Source of the DNA: Persephonella marina EX-H1
GTDB lineage: Bacteria; Aquificota; Aquificia; Aquificales; Hydrogenothermaceae
NCBI RefSeq assembly: GCF_000021565.1
Contig: NC_012440.1
Coordinates: 438,672 to 502,671 of the forward strand
Direction: 5' to 3'
DNA: 64,000 nucleotides
Below the pieces are notes generated by a model that ran no database searches, was not told where the DNA came from, and was given only the letters and a program-made list of their open reading frames with translations. Shown piece after piece: positions 17,401 through 27,830 of the stretch; within the stretch, counting starts at the first letter, position 1, and the number at the start of each line of letters is the position of its first letter. The translations under genes were made by a program, and so were the position numbers.

Positions 17401-19082
17401 CTCTCAAGTTCTTTTATCTTTTCTAATATTCTTTTTTTCAGTCCAGGTTCCCCTTCATCCCCTGTTTTCTCAATTATCTCAAGGGCTTTTCTGTAAAGTT
17501 TTAAAGCCTCTTCTTTATTTCCTAAAGCCTCTTCAACCTCTGCGAGATGTTCGGTAACCACAGGGTCGTCAGGGGCTTTCTGGTATGCCTGTTTAATATA
17601 TTTTAATGCCTTCAGATACTCACCCTTTTTAAAGTATCCCCATCCGAGACTGTCAAGATAGGCTGCACTGTCAGGAACAAGCTCAAGAGCCTTTCTTATC
17701 ATATCCATAGCTCTGTCTATATCTCTGTTTCTTATTATTAGTGAGTAGCCGTAATAGTTAAGAGCATCTGGAAAGTCAGGTCTCAGTTCAAGGGCTTTTT
17801 TGAATGCTTCCTCCGCTTTGTCCCACTGGTCTAACTTCTCATAGTATATACCTTCAAAGAAGTATATTGTTGGATCTTTATCGTTTATACTTTTAGCTTC
17901 CTGTATGTAAGACAGAGCTGCATCAAGATTTCCCCTTTTATTCTCAATATCAGCCATTATAAGCAAAACTCTGTAATCCCTTGGATCAAGGGAGTACAAT
18001 CTGTTGAGAACATCAAGGGCTTTCTCATACTGTCCTGTTCTTGTGTAAACCTCAGCGAGCCTTTCCAGTATCTCTGAGTTTTCAGGTTCAAGCTTTAAAA
18101 CCTTCAGATAGATCTCTTCAGCCTTTTTGTATCTCTGTGCACTCTCATAAGCCATACCGAGTATTGATAGAACTGTGGGGTTATCTGGCTCTTCTTTTGC
18201 AAGTTCTTCAAGCTCTCTTATTATCTCCTCACCTTTATTCTCTCTCAGATAAAGTAAAAATTTCTTCAGAAGAGCGTCCTTGTTTGAAGGATCTATCTTT
18301 ACTATCCTGTTTATTATCTCTTCAGCCTTTTTAAACTGGTCAGCCTGAACATAAACCTGAAAGAGTCTGTTTAAAGCTTCAAGATCGTTTGGATCTTTCT
18401 CAAGAACTTTCAGGTATACCTTTTCTGCCTCTTTAAACTTCCTGTCCTGAAGATAGAGCTCACCTAATAGAACATAGGCAGGCTGGTAAAGGGGTTCTAT
18501 CTCAAGGGCTTTTTTTAGATGTTTGATGGCCTCTTCCTTGTTGTTCTGGAAGAGATATATCCTTGCAAGTGTGTAGTAAACCCTTGGCTTTTTCGGAGAT
18601 ATCTTTGCTATCTTAAAGAGAACCTCTTTTGCTTTTTCAGCGTCATTCTTCTTAAGATAGACATCAACAAGCTGGCTTAAGATCGCTTCATTATCAGGAA
18701 ATCTCTCTATACCTTTGAGTGCAACCTCTTCAGCTTTATCAAGATTGCCTAAATTTTTGTAAATCTTTGTTGCGAAAGAGTAGGTTTCAGGTTTATCAGG
18801 AAATCTTTTCACAAAATCCTCAAGTATCTTTACAGCCTCATCCTTCTTTTTAGCATGTAGGGCAAGGAGTATTGTTTCCTCGTATATGCTGTAAGCTTCG
18901 GGGGCGAGCTGAATAGTTTTTTTACAAAGCTGGAAAGCTGAAAGGGCATCTCCTGATTTTGAGGCATACTTACAGGCTGCATAGAAAAAATAAGGATTGT
19001 CATACTCTTTCTGTGCCTGTGTAGCAGAACATGAGGCTGTAATTATAAGAATCATAAAAAATATTAATTTCTTCAAAATCAT
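17397..19082 (-). CDS. TPR-repeat lipoprotein
   Basis: A 561-aa product with signal peptide and lipobox (LIITASCSATQ, Cys near 18) followed by about fourteen tetratricopeptide repeats (for example AREYSLYLKVLEKDPNDLEALN-like units). TPR arrays hold protein complexes together, here on the periplasmic side of a membrane. It is four bases from the upstream stress-protein gene and overlaps the next lipoprotein, forming one operon usp-TPR-lipoprotein-trpF-CDP-alcohol transferase. Confidence 0.85.
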   Translation of the reverse strand: MILKKLIFFMILIITASCSATQAQKEYDNPYFFYAACKYASKSGDALSAFQLCKKTIQLAPEAYSIYEETILLALHAKKKDEAVKILEDFVKRFPDKPETYSFATKIYKNLGNLDKAEEVALKGIERFPDNEAILSQLVDVYLKKNDAEKAKEVLFKIAKISPKKPRVYYTLARIYLFQNNKEEAIKHLKKALEIEPLYQPAYVLLGELYLQDRKFKEAEKVYLKVLEKDPNDLEALNRLFQVYVQADQFKKAEEIINRIVKIDPSNKDALLKKFLLYLRENKGEEIIRELEELAKEEPDNPTVLSILGMAYESAQRYKKAEEIYLKVLKLEPENSEILERLAEVYTRTGQYEKALDVLNRLYSLDPRDYRVLLIMADIENKRGNLDAALSYIQEAKSINDKDPTIYFFEGIYYEKLDQWDKAEEAFKKALELRPDFPDALNYYGYSLIIRNRDIDRAMDMIRKALELVPDSAAYLDSLGWGYFKKGEYLKALKYIKQAYQKAPDDPVVTEHLAEVEEALGNKEEALKLYRKALEIIEKTGDEGEPGLKKRILEKIKELER

Positions 19083-19966
19083 CTCCTTCTAACTATTAAG
19101 ACAGGAACAGGTGAGTTTTCAACCATACGCATAGCTGTTGTTCCAAGGAAAAATCTTTTTATATCCTTTCCTTTTCTTTTTCCTACTACAACAAGATCAG
19201 GTTTTATCTGTTCAACAGATTTTAGAAGTACATCCTCAGGTTTTCCCTTCTCAATCTTTATATCAACAGGAACGGAAAGCTCACTGCTTATCTCTTCCTT
19301 TATCTTTTCAAGAAGTCTGAGCTTCTTCTCAAAAACCTTTTCGTAAATATGTCTGAGATGTGCAAACCATTCATCGCTGTCAGCATGAACGATATAAACT
19401 TCACTTTTTGTGATTTTTGCTATCTCCTTTACCACCTCAAGGGCTTCAATGGAGTTTGGGAGAAAGTCGTAACCACACAGTATCTTATTTATTTCTGTAA
19501 GTGATGCCCCCTTTACAACAAGGGTTGATATCTTTGATTTGTTAACTATCTTCTCAGCCACGCTTCCAAGGAGAACTCTCTCAAGAAGACCTTTTTTATG
19601 GCTGCCGATAGCTATAAGATCAAACTCCTTCTCATCTGATATTTCAAGTATAGTTTCAGCTATATTACCAATCTCAACAGAAGAGGTGATATTCAGTCCT
19701 TCAGCCTTTCCTTTAAGTATGTACCTTTCCAGCTTTTCTTTCGCTTCCTCTTTCAGTATGGACTCTACCTCAAAAACTACCTGAAACTCTTCAGTCTGTA
19801 TTAGAGGTTCAAATCCCTCTTCCTGAAAAAGTGGGGATATAGGTTCTATAACATGTATAAGATGTATATCTGCATTGTAAAGCTTTCCTAAGAACAGTGC
19901 AGAATCAAATATACTGTCGGATATCTCTGAAAAATCAATACCTACAAGTATTTTCTTGAAAGGCAT
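19079..19966 (-). CDS. Tandem universal stress protein
   Basis: A 295-aa protein with two Usp domains (about 1-150 and 155-295). Each starts with a short strand (ILVGIDFSE; ILCGYDFLP) and ends with a nucleotide-loop-like segment (IGSHKKGLLERVLLGS; VVGKRKGKDIKRFFLGT). The spacing differs a little from the canonical G-2x-G-9x-G(S/T) ATP loop. It is cytosolic and probably ATP-binding; the client is unknown. It leads an operon with two lipoproteins. Confidence 0.88.
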   Translation of the reverse strand: MPFKKILVGIDFSEISDSIFDSALFLGKLYNADIHLIHVIEPISPLFQEEGFEPLIQTEEFQVVFEVESILKEEAKEKLERYILKGKAEGLNITSSVEIGNIAETILEISDEKEFDLIAIGSHKKGLLERVLLGSVAEKIVNKSKISTLVVKGASLTEINKILCGYDFLPNSIEALEVVKEIAKITKSEVYIVHADSDEWFAHLRHIYEKVFEKKLRLLEKIKEEISSELSVPVDIKIEKGKPEDVLLKSVEQIKPDLVVVGKRKGKDIKRFFLGTTAMRMVENSPVPVLIVRRR

Positions 19967-19971
19967 ATTTT

Positions 19972-20469
19972 TTATTCTCCTTTCAGTTTGTCTTTTGCAT
20001 ATTCCATAAGGCCGCCGGCCTCAAATACCTTCCTTAAACTTTCTGGTAAAGGTTTGAATGTGTACTCTTTTCCTTTTGTAACATTTCTTATGATACCCTT
20101 ATCCATGTCTATCTGGATTATATCTCCCTCTTCAGCATCTCTGGCAGCTTCTGGAGATTCTATAATGGGTAATCCTAAGTTTATGGCGTTTCTGTAAAAT
20201 ATCCTTGCGAAAGATTCCGCTATTATTGCTCCAATCTCTGCACCTTTAAGGGCTAAAGGGGCGTGTTCCCTTGATGATCCACATCCAAAATTCTTTCCTG
20301 CAACAATGATATCTCCAGGTTTTACCTTGTTTGGAAATTCAGGATCAGCATCCTCCATAACATGTTTTGCAAGCTCCTTGGGATCTGTAGTGATAAGGTA
20401 TCTTGCAGGGATTATCTCATCAGTGTTGATATCATCTCCAAACTTCCATACTTTACCTTCGATAACCAA
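19972..20469 (-). CDS. leuD: 3-isopropylmalate dehydratase small subunit
   Basis: The 165-aa LeuD swivel domain of leucine synthesis shows KVWKFGDDINTDEIIPARYL, NFGCGSSREHAPLALK and FYRNAINLGLPI. A longer ORF starts at an upstream codon, but I place the start at a TTG eight bases after AAGGAGG, giving MVIEGKVWKFG. This matches the family N terminus. LeuC is not in the window; it must lie elsewhere. Close relatives can serve homoaconitase or citraconate reactions. Confidence 0.9.
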   Translation of the reverse strand: MVIEGKVWKFGDDINTDEIIPARYLITTDPKELAKHVMEDADPEFPNKVKPGDIIVAGKNFGCGSSREHAPLALKGAEIGAIIAESFARIFYRNAINLGLPIIESPEAARDAEEGDIIQIDMDKGIIRNVTKGKEYTFKPLPESLRKVFEAGGLMEYAKDKLKGE

Positions 20470-20522
20470 AAGTACAACCTCCTTGATATCGTTAGATTTT
20501 AATTCACATAATACCATAAAAG

Positions 20523-20532
20523 CCAGTACTGG
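20523..20532. promoter_or_regulatory. CCAGTACTGG palindrome in the leuD/dehydrogenase gap
   Basis: This perfect 10-bp palindrome lies between the divergent leuD and hydroxyacid dehydrogenase genes. The same core occurs twice upstream of the sigma-54 promoter near 28.3 kb, so it may be a shared operator. It could also be coincidence. Confidence 0.35.
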
Positions 20533-20580
20533 TAAATTGGTGTAAGATATATATAGATTAAGATACAAAGGGGTGTGAGA

Positions 20581-21597
20581 ATGAAGATATACTTTTTCGG
20601 TATTGAGGACTGGGAAAAGCTTCATATAGAAAGGAAGCTTAAGGAAGCAGGTATTGAAGGGGATATAAAATTTACAAAAGAGCCTCTGAGCATAGACAAT
20701 GTTGATCTTTATAAGGATGCTGACATCATAAGTGTTTTTATCTACTCAAAGGTAACAAAAGAAGTTATAGACAGGATGGAAAATCTCAGACTTATAGTAA
20801 CAAGATCAGCCGGATACGATCATATAGATGTTTCTTACGCAAAGGAAAAAGGCATATATGTTGCTTATATTCCCGGATACGGAAATAACACCGTTGCGGA
20901 GTACACATTTGCTTTAATACTTGCCCTCTCAAGAAAGTTCAAACCTATGATTGACAGAACTGCAAGGGGTGTTTTCTCAAGGGAAGGTCTTATGGGTATA
21001 GATCTTCTTGGTAAAACGATAGGTATTATAGGAACAGGAAGGATAGGCTGTTATGTTGCGAGACTGGCACACGGTTTTGGTATGAAGATACTTGCTTATG
21101 ACAGGACAAAAAAGAAGGAGATTATTGAGAAATACGGTGTAGAGTATGTTGGCCTTGAGGAGCTTTTAATGAGGTCTGATATAGTTACGATACATCTACC
21201 GTACACAAAATCAACACATTACCTGATAAACAGGTTCAATATAAAACTTATGAAGCTTAACGCTATGCTTATAAACACATCAAGGGGAGCTGTTGTTGAG
21301 ATTGATGCAGTGGTTGAGGCACTTAAAGAGGGAAGGCTCGCTGGTGGTGTTGCTTTAGACACATTTGAGGCAGAAGAGGTACTGATTGAGGAGGAGTTCT
21401 TAAGGAGGGATGATATACCTGCTATAAAGCTAAAAAAAGCTATGGAAGCATACTACGTCCTCCATGAGGATAATGTTATAGTTTCTCCACACCTTGCTTA
21501 CTACACGAAGGATGCATCAGAGAGGATACTTGATATAGCTGTTGATGAGATAAAACATTTTCTTACAGAGGGAAAGCCTGTAAATATAGCACAGTAG
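20581..21597 (+). CDS. D-isomer-specific 2-hydroxyacid dehydrogenase
   Basis: A 338-aa NAD-dependent dehydrogenase, nearest in look to D-lactate dehydrogenase. The nucleotide site is TIGIIGTGRIGCYVARLAHG. Catalytic residues sit in NTSRGAVVEIDAV (Arg), DTFEAEEV (Glu) and the C-terminal SPHLAYYT (His). The ATG after AAGGGG is chosen over an in-frame GTG two codons earlier. It is divergent from leuD. Confidence 0.88.
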   Translation: MKIYFFGIEDWEKLHIERKLKEAGIEGDIKFTKEPLSIDNVDLYKDADIISVFIYSKVTKEVIDRMENLRLIVTRSAGYDHIDVSYAKEKGIYVAYIPGYGNNTVAEYTFALILALSRKFKPMIDRTARGVFSREGLMGIDLLGKTIGIIGTGRIGCYVARLAHGFGMKILAYDRTKKKEIIEKYGVEYVGLEELLMRSDIVTIHLPYTKSTHYLINRFNIKLMKLNAMLINTSRGAVVEIDAVVEALKEGRLAGGVALDTFEAEEVLIEEEFLRRDDIPAIKLKKAMEAYYVLHEDNVIVSPHLAYYTKDASERILDIAVDEIKHFLTEGKPVNIAQ

Positions 21598-21667
21598 GGA
21601 ATTAAGGAAATTAATATGGATTTATGATATAATATCTGATGTTTTAAATTTTTAGAGGGGTAAATCT

Positions 21668-22399
21668 TTGGATTTTAAAGGTAAATTAGTTCTCGTTACT
21701 GGATCAACAAGGGGAATAGGTAAGGCCATAGCTACAGCTTTCGCCCAGAAAGGGGCTGACGTTATAGTAACAGGAAGGAATAAGGCAAACGCAGAGCTTG
21801 TAGCCCAGAATATATCAAATGAGTTTGGTGTTAATGCCTACGGTGTTGAGCTTGATTTTTCTAAGGATATAAAAGAGCAGTGGAAGGAGATAGATAAGAT
21901 AGGTCATGTTGATATACTTGTTAACAACGCAGGTCTTACAAGGGATACACTTTTTATTAGAATGAAAGATGAGGACTGGAACGAGGTTATAAACGCAAAT
22001 CTGACAGGTACATTTAAGGTTACACAGCTTGCTGTAAAAGGTATGATGAAAAAGAGATGGGGAAGGATAATAAATATATCTTCAATTATTGGATTTATAG
22101 GGAATCCAGGTCAGGTTAACTACTCAACAACAAAAGCGGGACTTATAGGATTTACAAAATCACTTGCAAAAGAGCTTGCCTCAAGGAATATAACTGTAAA
22201 TGCTGTTGCACCAGGTTTTATAGAGACGGATATGACAGCTGAGTTACCTGCCGAGCTAAAAGAAAAGTATCTTGAGCAGATACCTCTTGGAAGATTTGGA
22301 AAAGCAGAAGATGTTGCAAATACTGTCCTTTTCTTAGCGTCAGATTACGCATCATACATAACAGGTGAGACCATTCATGTAAACGGTGGAATGTATTAA
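21668..22399 (+). CDS. fabG: 3-oxoacyl-ACP reductase
   Basis: Short-chain dehydrogenase of fatty-acid synthesis (243 aa). It has GSTRGIG NADPH site, NNAGLTRD, catalytic Ser in NISSIIG, YSTTKAG (Tyr/Lys) and C-terminal ITGETIHVNGGMY typical of FabG. The start is TTG with GAGGGG upstream; a TATAAT-like -10 lies near 21630. acpP, fabF and rnc follow closely, the classic fab-rnc cluster. Confidence 0.95.
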   Translation: MDFKGKLVLVTGSTRGIGKAIATAFAQKGADVIVTGRNKANAELVAQNISNEFGVNAYGVELDFSKDIKEQWKEIDKIGHVDILVNNAGLTRDTLFIRMKDEDWNEVINANLTGTFKVTQLAVKGMMKKRWGRIINISSIIGFIGNPGQVNYSTTKAGLIGFTKSLAKELASRNITVNAVAPGFIETDMTAELPAELKEKYLEQIPLGRFGKAEDVANTVLFLASDYASYITGETIHVNGGMY

Positions 22400-22437
22400 T
22401 TCTGAAATAAATAAAATCATTTGGAGGTTGTAAAGGA

Positions 22438-22668
22438 ATGGAAGAAAGAATTAAGGAGATTATTGCTGATCAGCTCGGAATTGATGTTGAGCAGATAAAG
22501 CCTGAATCAAAATTTGTTGATGATTTAGGTGCTGACTCCCTTGATGTTGTTGAGCTGATTATGGCATTTGAAGAGGAGTTTGATGTTGAAATTCCTGATG
22601 AGGATGCTGAAAAGATACAGACTGTTGGTGATGTGATCAACTACATCAAAGAAAAGAAAGGAGAATAA
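22438..22668 (+). CDS. acpP: Acyl carrier protein
   Basis: A 76-aa acidic protein with the 4'-phosphopantetheine attachment Ser in [14 protein letters not shown] (near 37). It carries acyl chains through the fab cycle. GGAGG lies upstream; fabG ends 38 bases before and fabF starts six bases after. Confidence 0.98.
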   Translation: MEERIKEIIADQLGIDVEQIKPESKFVDDLGADSLDVVELIMAFEEEFDVEIPDEDAEKIQTVGDVINYIKEKKGE

Positions 22669-22674
22669 TAAAGA

Positions 22675-23919
22675 ATGAGAAGGGTCGTCGTTACCGGTAT
22701 AGGAGCAATAACACCTGTTGGGCATAATGTAAAAGATACATGGGAAGCCCTTATAAACGGGAAAAGCGGTATAGACGTTATAAAACGTTTTGATCCTTTT
22801 TCCTATAATCTGCCTGTTGTTATTGCCGGAGAGATAAAGGATTTTGACCCTAAAAAGTATATAAACCCTAAAGATGCAAAAAGGATGAGCGACTTTGTTA
22901 AGTTTGCTATGGTTGCAGCTAAGGAAGCTGTAGCCGACTCCGGCCTTGATCTGAACAGTATTGATCTTACAAGAGCAGGGGTTATAGTGGGAACCGGTAT
23001 CGGCGGCTTAAGGGATATAGAAGATCAGCAAACTCTTTTACTTGAGAAAGGAGCCAGAAGGGTATCTCCATTTTTCATCCCTTCTGGCATATCCAATATG
23101 GCTTCAGGCTATATCTCAATAGAGTTCGGGTTTAAAGGGCCTAACACATGTGTTGTTACAGCCTGTGCCACTGGAACACATGCCATAGGTGATGCCTTCA
23201 AGATAATACAGAGAGGTGACGCTGATATTATGATAGCTGGCGGAACAGAGTCAGCTGTTACACCTCTTGGTATTGCTGGATTTGCAAATATGAAAGCTTT
23301 ATCAACAAGGAATGACGAACCACAGAAGGCATCAAGACCTTTTGATGCTGAGAGAGATGGTTTTGTTATGGGAGAAGGAGCAGGAGTCCTTATACTTGAG
23401 GAGCTTGAACACGCCCTTAAGAGAGGGGCAAAGATATACGCTGAGGTTGTTGGATACGGTATGACAGGTGATGCATACCATATAACAGCTCCGTGTGCTG
23501 ATGCTGATGGGGCTATAAGGGTTATGGAGATGGCCCTTAATGATGCGAGGGTTAACCCGGACGAGGTTGATTATATAAACGCCCACGGAACATCCACACC
23601 ATTAAACGATAAAGTGGAAACACTTGCTGTAAAGCATGTTTTTAAGGATCATGCTTATAAGCTCAAACTCAGCTCTATAAAATCAATGATAGGTCATCTT
23701 CTTGGAGCAGCTGGTGCTGTTGAGGCTGTTGCCACAGTAAAGACAATAGAGACAGGGATAATTCCACCTACTATAAATCTTGAGAATCCTGATCCTGACT
23801 GTGATCTTGATTACGTTCCTAATAAGGCTGTTGAGTACCCTGTTAAGATCGCTGTTTCCAACTCATTTGGTTTTGGTGGAACAAACGCATCATTAGTATT
23901 CAAAGCTTATGAGCAGTAA
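22675..23919 (+). CDS. fabF: 3-oxoacyl-ACP synthase II
   Basis: A 414-aa condensing enzyme with the Cys-His-His triad: Cys in [13 protein letters not shown] (near 164), His in [11 protein letters not shown] (near 305) and His in [13 protein letters not shown] (near 342). The C-terminal [15 protein letters not shown] is typical of FabF. It overlaps rnc by eleven bases, indicating coupled translation. Confidence 0.97.
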   Translation: MRRVVVTGIGAITPVGHNVKDTWEALINGKSGIDVIKRFDPFSYNLPVVIAGEIKDFDPKKYINPKDAKRMSDFVKFAMVAAKEAVADSGLDLNSIDLTRAGVIVGTGIGGLRDIEDQQTLLLEKGARRVSPFFIPSGISNMASGYISIEFGFKGPNTCVVTACATGTHAIGDAFKIIQRGDADIMIAGGTESAVTPLGIAGFANMKALSTRNDEPQKASRPFDAERDGFVMGEGAGVLILEELEHALKRGAKIYAEVVGYGMTGDAYHITAPCADADGAIRVMEMALNDARVNPDEVDYINAHGTSTPLNDKVETLAVKHVFKDHAYKLKLSSIKSMIGHLLGAAGAVEAVATVKTIETGIIPPTINLENPDPDCDLDYVPNKAVEYPVKIAVSNSFGFGGTNASLVFKAYEQ

Positions 23920-24658
23920 TTTAGACAGAGAGTTTTTAGAGAGAATAAAAAAGCTTGAACAGAAGTTAGGGTATGTATTTAAAGACAAAAATCTCCCTTT
24001 AACAGCCCTCACACACAGCTCATTTGCAGCGGAGTATCATAAAGAGATAAAGGATTATGAGGTTCTTGAGTTTTTAGGTGATGCTGTTCTTTCACTTATA
24101 GTAAGTGAGATACTGATAAAAACATTCCCTGAAGCCTCTGAAGGCGAACTTTCACAGACAAGATCAGCTGTTATAAGTGAGGCTTATCTCTCAAGACTTG
24201 CAAGGATTCTCGGTCTTAATGAGCTTGTTTTACTCAGCAGAGGTGAGATAGCACAGAAAGGTATGGAAAGGGAGTCTCTCCTCTGTGATGTTTTTGAGTC
24301 TGTATTTGGTGCTGTTTATGTTGATTGTGATTATGATATTAAGATCCCGAGGGAGATATTCAACAGATTTTTTAAGGACTACCTTATAGAAAGTATAAAA
24401 AAAGGTAATATCCCGAGAGACTACAAATCTATACTCCAGATAATGACACAGAGACTTTTTGGGGTTGTACCGAAGTACAGTATGGTTTCTGCTGAAGGTC
24501 CTGAACACGAGAAGATTTTTACAATGGAATGTTCAGTGGACAATGTTGTAAGAACGTTTGGAACAGGTAAATCAAAAAAAGAAGCGGAAACGGAAGCGGC
24601 AAAAAAGGCTTACTTTTACCTTAAGGAAAGGTATAAGGATAAAAAGAAGAGGATCTAA
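23909..24658 (+). CDS. rnc: Ribonuclease III
   Basis: A 249-aa double-strand-specific endonuclease for rRNA processing. The signature [11 protein letters not shown]-type motif appears as [14 protein letters not shown], with a second acid site in [18 protein letters not shown]-terminal dsRBD (about 178-245) ends in [18 protein letters not shown]. It ends four bases past the end of the convergent glycosyltransferase gene. Confidence 0.96.
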   Translation: MSSNLDREFLERIKKLEQKLGYVFKDKNLPLTALTHSSFAAEYHKEIKDYEVLEFLGDAVLSLIVSEILIKTFPEASEGELSQTRSAVISEAYLSRLARILGLNELVLLSRGEIAQKGMERESLLCDVFESVFGAVYVDCDYDIKIPREIFNRFFKDYLIESIKKGNIPRDYKSILQIMTQRLFGVVPKYSMVSAEGPEHEKIFTMECSVDNVVRTFGTGKSKKEAETEAAKKAYFYLKERYKDKKKRI

Positions 24659-26220
24659 TCCTTTCTGTTCGTTATAAGAACGGATATCTTTCTCTCAAAA
24701 AGATCCTTTACCTGCTTTAAAATAACAAGATCTTTTATACCCTTTAACTCATTTAGATATCTTTTCCTTGTCAGTATGTATACCTTCTCATCCGAGTGTA
24801 AAAATCCCTGTATCTCATCTTTTTTAAGAGGTTTTATCTCTTTTTTCAGATAAAAAACAAACGCCGGATTGAAATTTTTGTAGTATCTGATATCCCTATC
24901 TTTTTCTATCAGGGGCATCATCTGGTAAACAGGGTTTCTTTTATCAATCTTTGGAAACAGGTAGTAGAAGAAGAGAAATCCGAGGAATACAGAAAAGGCA
25001 GAGACTGTTAAAACCGGGATTATCCTGCTTTTTCTCAGCATAAAAATAGCCAGAATACCGCTTAAAGGAAGCAGGAGAAAATATAAAGAGAGATAGGACA
25101 GATCAGATATCTCAGGCTCATTTCTTATCCCGATAAAAAGACCTGCTGTCAGGATCAGTCCTATAATCGTATAAAAAGACAGACTTATATATAAAGATCT
25201 GTTAGAAAATCTGAAGATATTATCAAGGAAATACCCTGTCAGAATAGCAAGGGCAGGATAAAGTGGGACTGTGTAGTTAGGCAGTTTTGTTCCTGATATT
25301 GAGAAAAAAATCGTATAAACACCGACAATGATGAGTGATAACAGGATTATACTCTCTTTCCTGTTTTTCCATGCAAGCTTTAATGTTTGAGGTATAAAAA
25401 CTGAGAATGGGAGCATACCAAAAAATATAAAGAGAAGCGTAACTATAAATATCCCACCGTGACCTTCCATAGGCTCAGAGAATCTGTGTATGTTATGTTT
25501 AAAGATAAAATCATAAACCCATTTTCCATCTGTTTTTATATAAACAGCTATATACCATGGTAGAGATACTAAGGCTGTGACAATAAGACCTGAGGGTATA
25601 CGCAACTTCTTCAATGTTTTTATACTGGTATTTCCGGTGAATAAAAGATATAAAAGTATTATCCCAGAAGGAAGAACAACAGCTACAGGACCTTTTGTGA
25701 GAACACCTAATCCCATAAATATGTAAAAAAGGTAGATGAAAAGCTTTTTATCCTCTTTGAATCCTATAAGGAATGAAAAGAGGGCAGCATTTATCCAGAA
25801 TATAAGAAAAGGGTCTGGAACAGCCATATGGAACTGAATTGAGAAATGCAGTGAAGATATAAGGGCTATAAATGAAAAGAACGCAACACGGTAACCTAAA
25901 TATCTGTGTGATATTAAAAATGTTATCAGAACGGTAAAAGCACCAAAAAGAGAAGAGAAGAACCTTGCGGAGAACTCATTAACACCGAAAATACTGTATG
26001 AGATCATCATAAAGTAGTAATGTAATGGTGGTTTGTCAGTTCTCAGCTGGTAGTTAAATGTGGGAACTATGAGATCAGCTCTTTCAAGCATCTCCCTTGC
26101 ACACTCAGCATTTTTAGCCTCATCAAGCGAGTAAATTGACAGACCGCCTATGTTTGCTGAGAAGATTATAAACGAACTGATAAAAACAAACAGTGCTGCT
26201 GCCAGATCCCTGTTCAACAA
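24655..26220 (-). CDS. ArnT/PMT-type membrane glycosyltransferase
   Basis: A 521-aa polytopic protein of the GT83/dolichyl-phosphate-mannosyltransferase group. The first periplasmic loop carries the catalytic acid in LDEAKNAECAREML (near 36) and RTDKPPLHYYFMM follows; roughly a dozen hydrophobic helices come next. Such enzymes transfer sugars from polyprenyl phosphate, for example to lipid A or protein. The acceptor is unknown. It directly follows tRNA-Leu on the minus strand. Confidence 0.85.
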   Translation of the reverse strand: MLNRDLAAALFVFISSFIIFSANIGGLSIYSLDEAKNAECAREMLERADLIVPTFNYQLRTDKPPLHYYFMMISYSIFGVNEFSARFFSSLFGAFTVLITFLISHRYLGYRVAFFSFIALISSLHFSIQFHMAVPDPFLIFWINAALFSFLIGFKEDKKLFIYLFYIFMGLGVLTKGPVAVVLPSGIILLYLLFTGNTSIKTLKKLRIPSGLIVTALVSLPWYIAVYIKTDGKWVYDFIFKHNIHRFSEPMEGHGGIFIVTLLFIFFGMLPFSVFIPQTLKLAWKNRKESIILLSLIIVGVYTIFFSISGTKLPNYTVPLYPALAILTGYFLDNIFRFSNRSLYISLSFYTIIGLILTAGLFIGIRNEPEISDLSYLSLYFLLLPLSGILAIFMLRKSRIIPVLTVSAFSVFLGFLFFYYLFPKIDKRNPVYQMMPLIEKDRDIRYYKNFNPAFVFYLKKEIKPLKKDEIQGFLHSDEKVYILTRKRYLNELKGIKDLVILKQVKDLFERKISVLITNRKD

Positions 26221-26242
26221 CTAACCTCTCATATTTTGTAGA

Positions 26243-26326
26243 TGCCGGAGGCGGGATTCGAACCCGCACGCCCTTTCGGACAGGAGATTTTGAGTCTCCC
26301 GCGTCTTCCAGTTCCGCCACTCCGGC
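26243..26326 (-). tRNA. tRNA-Leu (CAA)
   Basis: An 84-nt class II tRNA folds fully. Acceptor arms are GCCGGAG/CTCCGGC with discriminator A. The anticodon stem is GGAGA/TCTCC with loop CTCAAAA, giving anticodon CAA. A variable arm (TGTCCGAAAGGGCG) and T-arm with GGTTCGAATCC are present. The 3' CCA is not encoded. The long variable arm and A73 confirm leucine. Confidence 0.97.
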
Positions 26327-26390
26327 ACAGAAGGTACAGATTTCAGGTATTAAATTTTATCACTTTAAGAATCTGTTACAAAGACTGATA

Positions 26391-27761
26391 TTAAAGACCG
26401 TACTTCTGAATCTTCTTTCTGAGTGTAGCTCTGTTTATGCCGAGAAGCTGAGATGCTTTTACCTGATTGTGTTTTGTGTACTCAAGGGCTGTCTGTACTA
26501 TTATTTTATCAATCTTTTCTTTAATCTCTTCTATACTTCCCTCTTCAAGTGATGCCAGAACTCTGTTCTTTAGAATCTCCTCAAAGTTGTCCTCAATCTG
26601 AGGTTTTACCCTCTTTTCCCTTAAAAATGTAAGATCGTTTACTGTAAGTATGTTGTCCCTGCAGAGGATCATTGATCTCACAACTGTGTTTTCAAGCTCC
26701 CTTATATTTCCTTCCCATCTCTGATCTTTAAGAACCTCCATATATTCCTTTGAAGCTCCGGCAATACTTTTACTTAGTTTCTGGTTGTACTTGTTCACTA
26801 TACATTCAACGATGTAAGGTATATCTTCCTTCCTTTCCCTTAAAGGTGGAAGATGGAGATGTATCAGGTTCAGCCTGTAGTATAGATCCTCCCTGAACTT
26901 CCCCTTTGCTACCATATCTTCTAGATCCCTGTTTGTTGCTGCCATAACCCTCACATCAACTTTTATCTCTTTATTTCCACCTACCCTGTAGAATGTTCCT
27001 TCCTGTAAAACTCTGAGAAGTTTAGACTGGGCGGACAATGGCAGCTCTCCTATCTCATCAAGGAATATTGTTCCTCCATCTGCAAGCTCAAACTTACCTT
27101 CCTTTGTTTTTTCGGCACCTGTGAATGCCCCTTTTTCATAGCCGAAAAGCTCAGACTCTAAAAGGTTTTCAGGAATCGCAGCACAGTTTATAGCTATAAA
27201 AGGTTTATTACTTCTCTTACTGAGCTTCCATATTCCCCTTGCAAGTAGTTCCTTCCCTGTTCCTGTTTCTCCGGTTATCAAAACAGGAAGGTCTGTAGGA
27301 GCAACCTCACCTGCTAATTTACATATTTCTCTGAGCTGAGGTGATGAACCTATTATTGAACATAGATACTGGCATAAAACACCGTCCTGTGCAGATCTGT
27401 TTCTGAAATAAATGAGCTTTTTCTCATTTTCTTCTTTCTGGTTTATCTTCTCAAGGATTGAGTTTAACTGTTTTTCTGAAAAAGGGAACTCTATATAATC
27501 AAAGTAGTTTTTACTCATTATTCTCATAATAAATGCGGCAAGATTTGTTTTGGATATACTTTTGTCTAAAATCGCTATAGGAAAGAGACCTTTCTTTACA
27601 TCAACAGGAACAATACCAAAATCTGATATATTGACAAAAACAACGCCTGATATCTTGCTTATCTTTTTAGGATCTTCCAGATAGACTATACCGTTCAGAT
27701 ACCTGCTAAAAATATCCCTGACCTTTTTATCTTTTGCCAGTATATAAACCTTTTTCGTCAA
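26391..27761 (-). CDS. Sigma-54-dependent enhancer-binding transcription activator
   Basis: A 456-aa NtrC/FleQ-type activator. The N-terminal (1-115) looks like a receiver domain but lacks a clear phospho-acceptor Asp, as in FleQ. The AAA+ core has Walker A GETGTGKE (164-171), the sigma-54 contact GAFTGA (211-216) and Walker B TIFLDE (231-236). The Fis-type HTH is at the C terminus ([20 protein letters not shown]). The start is TTG after GAGGTAG. Four sigma-54-type promoters in this window are natural targets. A terminator separates it from the thioredoxin-like gene upstream. Confidence 0.93.
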   Translation of the reverse strand: MTKKVYILAKDKKVRDIFSRYLNGIVYLEDPKKISKISGVVFVNISDFGIVPVDVKKGLFPIAILDKSISKTNLAAFIMRIMSKNYFDYIEFPFSEKQLNSILEKINQKEENEKKLIYFRNRSAQDGVLCQYLCSIIGSSPQLREICKLAGEVAPTDLPVLITGETGTGKELLARGIWKLSKRSNKPFIAINCAAIPENLLESELFGYEKGAFTGAEKTKEGKFELADGGTIFLDEIGELPLSAQSKLLRVLQEGTFYRVGGNKEIKVDVRVMAATNRDLEDMVAKGKFREDLYYRLNLIHLHLPPLRERKEDIPYIVECIVNKYNQKLSKSIAGASKEYMEVLKDQRWEGNIRELENTVVRSMILCRDNILTVNDLTFLREKRVKPQIEDNFEEILKNRVLASLEEGSIEEIKEKIDKIIVQTALEYTKHNQVKASQLLGINRATLRKKIQKYGL

Positions 27762-27801
27762 ATTCTACCTCTTTTTTTCTTAATCTTAGCTAAATTTATG
27801 G

Positions 27802-27830
27802 AAAAAGGGAAGATTTTCCACCTTCCCTTT
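27802..27830 (-). terminator. Terminator between the thioredoxin-like gene and the activator
   Basis: A 9-bp stem AAAGGGAAG/CTTCCCTTT with a 9-base loop is followed on the minus strand by TTTCC. It begins inside the stop codon of the thioredoxin-like gene, so the activator gene probably has its own promoter. Confidence 0.6.
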